Below are positions 18,827-26,157 of a stretch of 64,000 nucleotides of DNA, in pieces. The DNA is taken from NCBI RefSeq assembly GCF_020873895.1, contig NZ_JAHWGT010000017.1, positions 97,028 through 161,027 of the forward strand. Direction: 5' to 3'. The number at the start of each line of letters is the position of its first letter. The first letter of the stretch is position 1. Source of the DNA: Streptomyces sp. DH12. Lineage in GTDB: Bacteria; Actinomycetota; Actinomycetes; Streptomycetales; Streptomycetaceae. The position numbers and the translations under genes are program-made. Under the pieces are notes generated by a model. That model saw only the letters and a list, made by a program, of their open reading frames with translations. It searched no databases and was not told the origin of the DNA.

Positions 18827-19136
18827 GCGGCGGCCCCGTCGGGGGCGTGGCGGCGTCGGGCGGTGTGCCGGGGGCCGCGACGTGCGGCCGCGCCGCCGCG
18901 TCGGGCGCGCGGTGGCGCCGGGTGGGTGGCGGCCGTGTCGTGTGGCCGCGCCGCCGTGTCCGGGCGGGACGGTGGGTGGGGTCGGGGCCGCGGCGGGTCA
19001 CCTCCTCGGGGCCGGCGGCCCTGGGTACCACGCGAGGGAACCCGGGCAACGCCGCCGGCCCCTGCGGGGGCGACCCGCCACGGCCCCTCCCGACGCCGTC
19101 GGCCGGGTGACGGGTGTCGTCGGCTCCGGCCGGAGG
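18827..19136. other. Convergent intergenic region holding repeat element copy A
   Basis: 310 bases between the dipeptidase stop and the UDP-glucose dehydrogenase stop. The first ~140 bases are GC-rich with no credible ORF; the rest is the structured element described separately at 18971-19105. Confidence 0.6.
18971..19105 (-). repeat. ~135-bp double-stem palindromic element, copy A
   Basis: By eye about four-fifths identical to the reverse complement of 51637-51773. Outer stem: 18984-18999 (ggggccgcggcgggtc) pairs with 19072-19087. Inner perfect 12-bp stem: 19008-19019 (ggggccggcggc) with 19051-19062. The internal loops (cacctcctc and tgcgggggc on the plus strand) are conserved between the copies; the ~30-base apex is not. 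It lies between two convergent genes. It may be a bidirectional terminator, a structured RNA or a MITE-like repeat. Confidence 0.75.
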
Positions 19137-20480
19137 TTACGCGCGCGGGCGGCCCATCGCGCGGAACGTCCAGTCCGCGGCGCGCCAGCGGGCGGCGTCC
19201 AGGGCGTTGCGGCCGTCCAGGATGATCCGGGCGTTGACCACCTCGCCCAGCTCCGCCGGGTCGACCTCGCGGAACTCGCGCCACTCGGTGAGGTGCAGCA
19301 CCACGTCCGCGCCGCGCACGGCCTCCAGGACGCTGTCGGCGTAGCCGAGGGTCGGGAAGACGCGGCGGGCGTTGTCCATGCCCTTCGGGTCGTACACGGT
19401 GACCTGGCCGCCCTGGAGGTGGATCTGCCCGGCGACGTTGAGGGCGGGCGAGTCGCGCACGTCGTCCGAGTCGGGCTTGAACGCGGCGCCGAGGACCGCC
19501 ACCCGCTTGCCGAGGAACGTTCCGTCGCCGAGCGCCTCGCGCGCCATGCCGACCATCTGGCCGCGCCGCCGCATGTTGATCGAGTCGATCTCGCGCAGGA
19601 AGGTGAGCGCCTGGTCGGCGCCCAGCTCGCCGGCGCGTGCCATGAAGGCCCGGATGTCCTTGGGCAGGCAGCCGCCGCCGAAGCCGATGCCGGCGCGGAG
19701 GAACTTGGCGCCGATCCGCTCGTCGTGGCCGATGGCCTCCGCGAGCTTGGCGACGTCGCCGCCGGCGGCCTCGCAGACCTCCGCCATCGCGTTGATGAAG
19801 GAGATCTTCGTCGCGAGGAAGGAGTTCGCGGCCGTCTTCACCAGCTCGGCCGTGGGGAAGTCGGTCACGACGAACGGCGCGCCCTCGCCGACCGGCACCG
19901 CGTACACCTCGCGCAGCAGCTTCTCGGCGCGGCCGCTCTCCACGCCGACGACGATCCGGTCCGGGTGCAGGGTGTCGTTCACGGCGAAGCCCTCGCGCAG
20001 GAACTCCGGGTTCCAGGCCAGCTCCACGTCCGCGCCCGCGGGGGCCCGCTCGGCGAGGAGCCGGGAGAGCCGCTCGGCGCTGCCGACCGGCACGGTCGAC
20101 TTGCCGACGACGAGGGCGGGCTTCTTCAGGTGCGGGGCGAGCGCGCCGAACGCCGCGTCGACGTAGCTCATGTCGCAGCCGTACTCGCCGTGCTTCTGCG
20201 GAGTGTTCACGCAGACGAAGTGGACGTCGCCGAAGTCGCCGACCTCCTCCCAGGAGGTGGTGAAGCGCAGCCGCCCGGTGGAGCCCTCCATGCCGACGAC
20301 GTGCCGCCGCAGCAGGTCCTCCAGCCCCGGCTCGTACATGGGGACCCGTCCCGAGGCCAGCATCTCGATCTTCTCGGGGACGACGTCGAGCCCGAGGACG
20401 TCGAAGCCGAGTTCCGCCATGGCCGCTGCGTGGGTGGCGCCGAGGTAGCCGGTGCCGATCACCGTGATCTTCAGGGCCAT
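19137..20480 (-). CDS. UDP-glucose/GDP-mannose 6-dehydrogenase family protein
   Basis: 447 aa, the normal length for UDP-glucose 6-dehydrogenase, which oxidises UDP-glucose to UDP-glucuronate with two NAD+. N-terminal Rossmann motif ITVIGTGYLGATHAAAMAELG; STVPVGSAERL; WNPEFLREGFAV; catalytic Cys in GFGGGCLPKD; C-terminal AFKPDSDDVRDSPAL. The ATG at 20478-20480 puts the Rossmann fold at the N-terminus; an upstream start would add an unrelated Pro/Arg-rich stretch. It likely supplies uronic acid to envelope or exopolysaccharide. UDP-glucose is the commonest substrate in Streptomyces, but GDP-mannose is not excluded. Confidence 0.92.
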   Translation of the reverse strand: MALKITVIGTGYLGATHAAAMAELGFDVLGLDVVPEKIEMLASGRVPMYEPGLEDLLRRHVVGMEGSTGRLRFTTSWEEVGDFGDVHFVCVNTPQKHGEYGCDMSYVDAAFGALAPHLKKPALVVGKSTVPVGSAERLSRLLAERAPAGADVELAWNPEFLREGFAVNDTLHPDRIVVGVESGRAEKLLREVYAVPVGEGAPFVVTDFPTAELVKTAANSFLATKISFINAMAEVCEAAGGDVAKLAEAIGHDERIGAKFLRAGIGFGGGCLPKDIRAFMARAGELGADQALTFLREIDSINMRRRGQMVGMAREALGDGTFLGKRVAVLGAAFKPDSDDVRDSPALNVAGQIHLQGGQVTVYDPKGMDNARRVFPTLGYADSVLEAVRGADVVLHLTEWREFREVDPAELGEVVNARIILDGRNALDAARWRAADWTFRAMGRPRA

Positions 20481-20676
20481 GAGTGCTGCTCCAGTGCTGT
20501 ACGGGCCGGGAATGCGTGCCCGAGCATAGTCGGGCGGCGGCCGGGGCATGGTTCCGGCGGTGCTGCCGCTGTCGGCAAGCTCACGTGATCCTCACATATG
20601 CCGAGCCCGTGGCGGACCACTAAAATTCGGGTTACTTAACGGTAGTTAGCACGCAGCCCTGGGGAGTGACGCAGAC

Positions 20677-21834
20677 ATGGCGGGAACGCCTGACTTCGAC
20701 CTGTACCGCCCGTCCGAGGAGCACGACATGCTCCGGGACACCGTCCGCTCGCTCGCCGAGGCGAAGATCGCGCCGCACGCCGCCGCCGTCGACGAGGAGG
20801 CCCGCTTCCCGCAGGAGGCGCTGGACGCCCTCGTCTCCTCCGACCTCCAGGCCGTGCACGTCCCCGAGACGTACGGCGGCGCGGGCGCCGACGCCCTCGC
20901 GACCGTGATCGTCATCGAGGAGGTCGCCCGCGTCTGCGCGTCGTCCTCGCTGATCCCGGCCGTGAACAAGCTCGGCTCCCTCCCGGTGATCCTCTCCGGC
21001 TCCGAGGAGCTGAAGAAGAAGTACCTGGGCCCGCTCGCCAAGGGCGACGCGATGTTCTCGTACTGCCTCTCCGAGCCGGACGCCGGCTCCGACGCCGCCG
21101 GCATGAAGACCAAGGCCGTCCGCGACGGCGACTTCTGGGTCCTCAACGGCGTCAAGCGCTGGATCACCAACGCCGGCGTCTCCGAGTACTACACGGTCAT
21201 GGCCGTCACCGACCCGACCAAGCGCTCCAAGGGCATCAGCGCCTTCGTCGTGGAGAAGGGCGACGAGGGCGTCTCCTTCGGCGCCCCGGAGAAGAAGCTC
21301 GGCATCAAGGGCTCCCCGACCCGCGAGGTCTACCTCGACAACGTGCGCATCCCCGCCGACCGCATGATCGGTGAGGAGGGCACCGGCTTCGCCACCGCGA
21401 TGAAGACCCTGGACCACACCCGCATCACCATCGCGGCCCAGGCCCTCGGCATCGCCCAGGGGGCCCTGGACTACGCCAAGGGGTACGTCCAGGAGCGCAA
21501 GCAGTTCGGCAAGCCGATCGCCGACTTCCAGGGCGTGCAGTTCATGCTCGCCGACATGGCGATGAAGATCTCCGCCGCCCGCGCCCTCACCTACCAGGCG
21601 GCCGCGGCCTCCGAGCGCGTCGACCCCGACCTGACGTACCTGGGCGCGGCGGCCAAGTGCTTCGCCTCGGACATCGCCATGGAGGTCACCACGGACGCCG
21701 TCCAGCTCCTCGGCGGCTACGGCTACACCCGCGACTACCCGGTCGAGCGCATGATGCGCGACGCCAAGATCACCCAGATCTACGAGGGCACCAACCAGGT
21801 CCAGCGCATCGTCATGGCCCGCAACCTGCCGTAA
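20677..21834 (+). CDS. Acyl-CoA dehydrogenase
   Basis: 385 aa. FAD enzyme forming the alpha,beta double bond of acyl-CoA in fatty-acid or branched-chain amino-acid breakdown. Visible: CLSEPDAGSDAAGMKTKA (FAD/substrate signature 1), KRWITNAGVSEYYTV, and the C-terminal signature QLLGGYGYTRDYPVERMMRDAKITQ then IYEGTNQVQRIV, whose Glu is the catalytic base of short/medium-chain enzymes. The upstream 196 bases are AT-richer near 20620-20650 (actaaaattc; ttacttaacggtag) and probably hold the promoter and a regulator site. Followed by a strong hairpin terminator. Confidence 0.95.
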   Translation: MAGTPDFDLYRPSEEHDMLRDTVRSLAEAKIAPHAAAVDEEARFPQEALDALVSSDLQAVHVPETYGGAGADALATVIVIEEVARVCASSSLIPAVNKLGSLPVILSGSEELKKKYLGPLAKGDAMFSYCLSEPDAGSDAAGMKTKAVRDGDFWVLNGVKRWITNAGVSEYYTVMAVTDPTKRSKGISAFVVEKGDEGVSFGAPEKKLGIKGSPTREVYLDNVRIPADRMIGEEGTGFATAMKTLDHTRITIAAQALGIAQGALDYAKGYVQERKQFGKPIADFQGVQFMLADMAMKISAARALTYQAAAASERVDPDLTYLGAAAKCFASDIAMEVTTDAVQLLGGYGYTRDYPVERMMRDAKITQIYEGTNQVQRIVMARNLP

Positions 21835-21863
21835 CACCGCGGCACACCCCGCGACCGCACAGC

Positions 21864-21892
21864 ACGGCCCCCGGCGATCCGCCGGGGGCCGT
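21864..21892 (+). terminator. Hairpin terminator after acyl-CoA dehydrogenase
   Basis: Perfect 13-base arms acggcccccggcg / cgccgggggccgt with a 3-base loop (atc), 29 bases past the stop codon. Confidence 0.85.
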
Positions 21893-21956
21893 CGCGGTTA
21901 CGCTGCGCTGCCGCACAAACGGCTCAGCCCAGCACAGCACAGCACCAGGAGTCCCC

Positions 21957-22604
21957 ATGAGTGTGGATCGTCAGATCTCCGCACTGCTCAAGCAGATAGC
22001 GACCCAGGACGTCGTGGTCGTCACCGACGAGTTCTCCCGCGCCGGGCGGGCCGCCGCGCTCGCGCACGTCGTCGAGCACTACGGTTTCGAGTACGACGGG
22101 ACCCGGCGCGAGGGCCACAACAGCCAGACCCTCGCCGTCCATCTCTACCGCGACCCCGCGCCCGAGGCCCGCGCCCGCGAGGCGGCCACGATCGCCGCGC
22201 ACCCGCAGGCCGGCATGGGCGGCGCGGTGCCCGGCCTCCGGCCCGGGACGCTCAAGCCGACCGCCGAGGCGGCGGAGGCGGTCGCCCTGCTGAAGGACCG
22301 CATCGGGTACGACGTCATGACGCAGATGGCCGGGGCGCGGAAGATGGGCTTCGCCTGGTTCTGCGTGGCGGGCCTGGTGGTGACGCTGCTGATCTGCCAG
22401 ATGTACGTCGGCGCCGTCGCGGGCGGCGCCGCCCTGGCCGCGTTCCTGGTGGGCGGCGTGAAGATCGGCGAGCTCCGTCGGCAGCGCATAGCCCAGCGCC
22501 TTCAGCAGGCGGGGTTCACCCCGGTACGGGACGAGACGGGGCGGCAGCGCTTCCTGCGCCCGGGGCAGCAGCTGCCGGGGCACGCGAACCCGTTCGCCGG
22601 CTGA
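21957..22604 (+). CDS. Conserved hypothetical membrane protein
   Basis: 215 aa. The N-terminal ~120 residues are soluble, with a helical part and EYDGTRREGHNSQTLAVHLYRDPAP. Two adjacent membrane helices follow at about residues 130-167 (GFAWFCVAGLVVTLLICQMYVGAVAGGAALAAFLVGG, split by a short turn). A ~45-residue basic tail ends the protein. ATG at 21957 follows an AGGAG ribosome site. No functional family recognised. Confidence 0.75.
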   Translation: MSVDRQISALLKQIATQDVVVVTDEFSRAGRAAALAHVVEHYGFEYDGTRREGHNSQTLAVHLYRDPAPEARAREAATIAAHPQAGMGGAVPGLRPGTLKPTAEAAEAVALLKDRIGYDVMTQMAGARKMGFAWFCVAGLVVTLLICQMYVGAVAGGAALAAFLVGGVKIGELRRQRIAQRLQQAGFTPVRDETGRQRFLRPGQQLPGHANPFAG

Positions 22605-22671
22605 CGGGCGGGGCGGTCAGGGCGGCCCGAGCGGTCAGGGCGGTCGCAGCGTTCGGCGCGGTCGGCGCCGG

Positions 22672-23268
22672 TCAGGCGTCGGTGTACCGGGGGAGGTCCG
22701 TGGTCGGGATCGTCCACTCGCCGATGGTGACGTCCTCGCCGTACTCGAAGTCCTTGCGCGTGGCGTAGCGGGGGCCCGACGGGGTGGTGTGGATGTCGGA
22801 CATCACCGCGCCCGAACCGGTGCGGGGGTCGAAGATCACGTAGATGGGGATGCCGAGCAGCGCGTAGTCCCGTGTCTTGCCGACCCAGTCGTTGTCGGGG
22901 TTGGAGCGGGACACGACCTCGATGGCGGCGATGACCGTGCGGGGGTCGAACCCCCCGTCCCCTTCCATGTCCGTCTCGGCGATCACCATCACGTCGGGAT
23001 GGCGCATGATGCCCTCGGACAGGTCCTCCACGTCGGGTTCCCCCGTATGGGCAGCCAGTTCGTCGGGCATGACCTTTTCGAGGCGCTTGCGAACGCGTAG
23101 CACGGTGAGCTCGTGCGGCCTCCCGGGCGACATCATGTCGTGAACGATCCCTTCCTTGGTGATCTCGAACTTGCCGGGAAGGGCGTCGTCCATCGACGAC
23201 AGGAACTCCCGCATCGTCCGGTACAGGTGGTGCGTCTCCCGCTGCGCGTCGTCCGGGGCGATGCTCAT
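22672..23268 (-). CDS. Uma2-family (DUF820) restriction-endonuclease-fold protein
   Basis: 198 aa. Uma2/DUF820 proteins share the PD-(D/E)xK nuclease core and are greatly expanded in Streptomyces and cyanobacteria; their biological role is unclear. Visible core: ITKEGIVHDMMSPGRPHELTV, then RHPDVMVIA (candidate metal-binding Asp) and IAAIEVVSRSNPDNDWVGKTRDYALLGIPIYVIFDPRTG (Glu plus downstream Lys). The ATG at 23266-23268 has a GAGGAG ribosome site. It lies 52 bases after the HTH gene on the same strand, so the two may form an operon. Confidence 0.88.
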   Translation of the reverse strand: MSIAPDDAQRETHHLYRTMREFLSSMDDALPGKFEITKEGIVHDMMSPGRPHELTVLRVRKRLEKVMPDELAAHTGEPDVEDLSEGIMRHPDVMVIAETDMEGDGGFDPRTVIAAIEVVSRSNPDNDWVGKTRDYALLGIPIYVIFDPRTGSGAVMSDIHTTPSGPRYATRKDFEYGEDVTIGEWTIPTTDLPRYTDA

Positions 23269-23320
23269 GGCGTGCGCTCCTCGTCGTCGGTGCCCGGGGG
23301 CAAGGATCGTCACGTTCATG

Positions 23321-24184
23321 CTAGGCGGCCTCCGGGAGATCGGATCGGCAGTCGCGGCAGTGGCCCGGCTCCGGTGCGCGGAAGGCGCGGTCGCAGGCGT
23401 CGCAGGTCTGGAACGGGTCTCTCGTGGACGTCGGCGCCGCTGCCGGCAGCGGTGGTGGCAGGAGCGCGGTGAGCCGGTGGGCGAGGAGGCCGGCGGGCTG
23501 TCTCAGCCGGTCGGGCAGGGCGGCCGTGAGTGCGTGGCGTACGGCGTCGGGGTGGGCGTCGCGCTCCAGCCAGGCCGCCACGGTGGGGGCGAGGCGGCGG
23601 ACGTCGTCCTCGCCCAGCAGCAGGCGGGGGTCGTCGCGCCGCAGGCCGGCGAGGAGGTCGGCGGCCACGCGGTGGCGCTCCGGGCCGGCCGCCTGCGGCT
23701 GGGGGAGCGGCGGGCGGGGTGGCGCGGACGGGGGCCGTACGGTCACGGGCTCGGGTGCCGGGCGGTCCTCGGGCCGGGGCGCGGGTTCCGCTGCCGGGGG
23801 CGTGCGGGGGGCCGCGGCGGCGCCCGGGGCGTCGTACGCGACCGTGCGGGTGACGAGCCTGCCGCCGGGGAGGCGGACCCGGGTGCGCTCCAGGTACCGG
23901 TGTGCCTCCAGCTCCCGCAGCGCGGCGGCGATCCGGGCCTCGCTCTCCGGGAACCGGTCGGCCAGCGTTTTGATGCTGATCCTCGCCCCGTCGGGCAGCG
24001 ACTGGATGTGCACGGCGAGCCCGATCGCGGTGAGGGACAGCTCGCCGTGCTGGGCGAGGTGGTTGCCGACGACCGTGAAGCGGCTGGTGTGGCGTGCCCT
24101 GACGTGGCGGACACCGGAACCGGTGACGCGTCCGGGAAGACGGGACGTGGCGCGTGAGGGCGCGTTAATCTGCTGTGTATCCAT
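23321..24184 (-). CDS. Winged-helix-type DNA-binding protein with C-terminal zinc ribbon
   Basis: 287 aa. Residues ~35-125 form a helix-turn-helix region (FTVVGNHLAQHGELSLTAIGLAVHIQSLPD, SIKTLADRFPESEARIAAALRELEAHRYLERTRVRLPGG), of the type found in replication-initiator-like or plasmid-related actinobacterial HTH proteins. A Pro-rich linker follows, then a helical domain and a C-terminal four-Cys zinc ribbon (CDACDRAF ... CRDCRSDL). ATG at 24184 follows AAGGAAGAGCC. Such proteins are common accessory genes in Streptomyces; regulatory targets are unknown. Confidence 0.75.
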   Translation of the reverse strand: MDTQQINAPSRATSRLPGRVTGSGVRHVRARHTSRFTVVGNHLAQHGELSLTAIGLAVHIQSLPDGARISIKTLADRFPESEARIAAALRELEAHRYLERTRVRLPGGRLVTRTVAYDAPGAAAAPRTPPAAEPAPRPEDRPAPEPVTVRPPSAPPRPPLPQPQAAGPERHRVAADLLAGLRRDDPRLLLGEDDVRRLAPTVAAWLERDAHPDAVRHALTAALPDRLRQPAGLLAHRLTALLPPPLPAAAPTSTRDPFQTCDACDRAFRAPEPGHCRDCRSDLPEAA

Positions 24185-24461
24185 CGGGAAGGGGCTCTTC
24201 CTTGATGGTCAGGCCCTCGATCGGGATTGCCGTCCCGGCCGGGGGCCGACGTATGTCTGTGGTTGTCGCCGCGAGCATATGCCTGCCAACCCGCCCGAAA
24301 TCCAGCCCGATTGGGCAAGGTCACCCGGGAGAGTGAGCGGACGGGGTGGGGTGGGTCGGGTGGTTCTCCCGTTCCTCACAGACGTTCTTTGATTTTTTAC
24401 GTCGTGCGTCACCGCGTCGCGGACCACCGGGTCGTGGACGCCCGCGACCCGGTGCGACCGG
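24185..24461. other. Intergenic region upstream of the HTH gene
   Basis: 277 bases between the 3' end of the HATPase gene and the start of the HTH gene, both on the minus strand. It contains an AT-rich stretch at 24388-24402 (tttgattttttacg), likely to be part of a promoter. No ORF of note. Confidence 0.4.
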
Positions 24462-24902
24462 TCACGGTACGAGGTCGAGTTCCGCCCAGACGGTCTTCCG
24501 GGGCACGGGCCCCGCCGTGACGCCCCACCGGTCGGCGAGCGCCTCGACGATCAGCAGACCGCGCCCGCCCTCGGAGTCGGGAGCGGGTGGGGTGACGGCG
24601 CCGGGGTCGGGTGGAAGCCGGTCCCCGCGCGTATCGGTGACGGCGATCCGCAGGCACGTGCCCCCGCGCTCGACGGCGAGGTCCAGGCGGAAGTCCCGGC
24701 CCGGGACGCGGCCGTGCGCCCGTGCGTTGGCCGCCAGCTCGGCGACGATCTGCGCGGCCGACTCGGACGGGAGTCCCCAGGCGGCCAGTTGGGCCGAGGT
24801 CAGCAGCCGGGCGAGCCGGGCGCCACGGCGGGTGGGGGAGAGCAGCACGGTGAACTTCCGGGCAGGAGCGGAAGGTTCGATTCGGGTGATTTCCAGGTTC
24901 AC
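24462..24902 (-). CDS. RsbW-like ATP-binding protein (anti-sigma/HATPase family)
   Basis: 146 aa. GHKL ATPase fold of the RsbW/SpoIIAB type: N box IVAELAANARAHG, G1 box VTDTRGDRLP, G2 box SEGGRGLLIVEALADRWGV. In Streptomyces, paralogues next to WhiJ-like XRE and DUF397 genes (abaA-type loci) are thought to act in regulatory partner switching; those here are divergent from such genes. GTG start at 24902. The Ser/Thr kinase activity of true anti-sigma factors has not been shown for this subfamily. Confidence 0.85.
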   Translation of the reverse strand: MNLEITRIEPSAPARKFTVLLSPTRRGARLARLLTSAQLAAWGLPSESAAQIVAELAANARAHGRVPGRDFRLDLAVERGGTCLRIAVTDTRGDRLPPDPGAVTPPAPDSEGGRGLLIVEALADRWGVTAGPVPRKTVWAELDLVP

Positions 24903-24907
24903 GTGAC

Positions 24908-24969
24908 TCAGCGTGGCCGTCCGGGACTTACGCTGACCAGACTGACGCGTGTACGGACAGTGACTGTCC
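24908..24969. promoter_or_regulatory. Two candidate operators between HATPase and XRE genes
   Basis: Inverted repeat TCAGCGT (24908-24914) and ACGCTGA (24930-24936), plus the near-perfect palindrome GGACAGT-G-ACTGTCC (24955-24969). Both lie in the 133-base divergent region, where an XRE autoregulator would be expected to bind. Confidence 0.5.
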
Positions 24970-25035
24970 AGGTGGTCTGCGGCTCTGTCCATCCGGTACG
25001 GCGTCGAGGGCGGACACGGCGGAGGCGGGTGTCGT

Positions 25036-25953
25036 ATGACGGACGAACCGGAACAGGACATCGACCTGGAGGACGACTCGGGCGCGGTGATCGCGGCGGT
25101 CGGCCGGCAGGTCAGGCTGTGGCGCGAGGCCGCGAGGATGCGCGCGGCGGACCTCGGCGCCGCGATCGGGTACGGCGAGAACCAGGTGTACAAGGTGGAG
25201 GCCGGCAAGCGCATCCCCAAGCCGGAGTTCCTGGACAGGGCGGACGAGGTCCTGGGCGCGGGCGGCAAGCTCGCGGCGATGAAGAAGGACGTCGCGGAGG
25301 CGAGGTACCCGAAGAAGGTCCGGGACCTGGCGAGGTTGGAGGCGGACGCGGTCGAGCTGGGCGCGTATGAAAACGGAGTGGTGCACGGGCTGCTTCAGAC
25401 CGAGGAGTACGCCCGCGCGCTGTACGGGGAGCGGCGACCCGCGTTCTCCGGGGACCAGGTGGAGCGCTTGGTGGCGGCCCGAATGGCTCGGCAGTCCGTC
25501 TTCGAGCGGCAGCCCGCGCCTCTCCTGGTCTTTGTCCAGGAAGAGGCGACGCTCAGGCGCCCGATCGGGGGCAGAATGGTGTTGCGCCGCCAGCTCGAAC
25601 GCCTTTTAGAGTTGGGCTCGTTGAGGCATATCGAGATCCAGGTCATGCCCACGGAGACGGAGGAGCACGCGGGGCTGGGGGGCTCTCATCAAGTGCTTAA
25701 GCTGAGCGACGGCACGTCGGTGGGGCACAGCGAAGCGCAGGACCTTCATCGAGAAACTGCTGGGAGAGACATGAACGCCGAGCTGACCTGGGTCAAGAGC
25801 AGCTACAGCACCAATGACGGCCCTCAATGCGTCGAGGTCGCCGCCGCTCCCGACACCGTCCACGTCCGCGACTCCAAGAACGTCCCCGGCCCGCAGCTCG
25901 GCTTCGCGCCCGACGCCTGGGCCGACTTCGTGACCTACGCCTCCGGGTCCTGA
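25036..25953 (+). CDS. XRE (DUF5753) regulator fused to DUF397 by a deletion
   Basis: 305 aa. Residues ~18-75 are an XRE helix-turn-helix (VGRQVRLWREAARMRAADLGAAIGYGENQVYKVEAGKRIP). The DUF5753 domain follows (LGAYENGVVHGLLQTEEYARALY ... IEIQVMPTETEEHAGLGGSHQVLKL). It breaks off at SVGHSEAQ. In frame, the next residues are DLHRETAGRD and then a complete DUF397 domain (MNAELTWVKSSYSTNDGPQCVEVA). In the +1 frame the same bases read FIEKLLGET-stop, the usual DUF5753 C-terminus, and that TGA overlaps the ATG at 25771. So an ancestral two-gene pair was joined by an internal frameshifting deletion. DUF397 could still be made separately from 25771. Confidence 0.85.
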   Translation: MTDEPEQDIDLEDDSGAVIAAVGRQVRLWREAARMRAADLGAAIGYGENQVYKVEAGKRIPKPEFLDRADEVLGAGGKLAAMKKDVAEARYPKKVRDLARLEADAVELGAYENGVVHGLLQTEEYARALYGERRPAFSGDQVERLVAARMARQSVFERQPAPLLVFVQEEATLRRPIGGRMVLRRQLERLLELGSLRHIEIQVMPTETEEHAGLGGSHQVLKLSDGTSVGHSEAQDLHRETAGRDMNAELTWVKSSYSTNDGPQCVEVAAAPDTVHVRDSKNVPGPQLGFAPDAWADFVTYASGS

Positions 25954-25954
25954 C

Positions 25955-26131
25955 GTGCAGCTGACCTGGGTCAAGAGCAGCTACAGCGGGGCCGACGGCC
26001 CTGAGTGCGTCGAGGTCGCGGCCGCCGACGACACCGTCCACGTCCGCGACTCCAAGAACGCCCCCGGCCCCCGGCTCGGCTTCACGCCCGGGGCCTGGGT
26101 CGACTTCCTGGCCTACGCGTCCCGAAGCTGA
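25955..26131 (+). CDS. DUF397 domain protein (second copy)
   Basis: 58 aa, starting GTG one base after the stop of the fused gene. It opens VQLTWVKSSYSGADGPECVE and continues VHVRDSKNAPGPRLGF, closely matching the DUF397 part of the upstream gene, so this is a tandem duplication. DUF397 proteins are small acidic partners encoded beside WhiJ-like XRE regulators in Streptomyces. The gene ends 26 bases before the convergent glycosyltransferase gene. Confidence 0.85.
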   Translation: MQLTWVKSSYSGADGPECVEVAAADDTVHVRDSKNAPGPRLGFTPGAWVDFLAYASRS

Positions 26132-26157
26132 CCCACCGGCGGCGGCCAGCCGCTGGG

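Noticed and set aside
18971-19105. Naming the duplicated element as a known riboswitch (c-di-AMP, cobalamin, 6C RNA)
   Set aside because: Expected consensus cores of those families are absent; left as an unassigned element.
20620-20660. A palindromic operator upstream of acyl-CoA dehydrogenase (ttacttaacggtagttag)
   Set aside because: The two arms do not pair well enough to support a specific operator; noted only as the likely promoter area.
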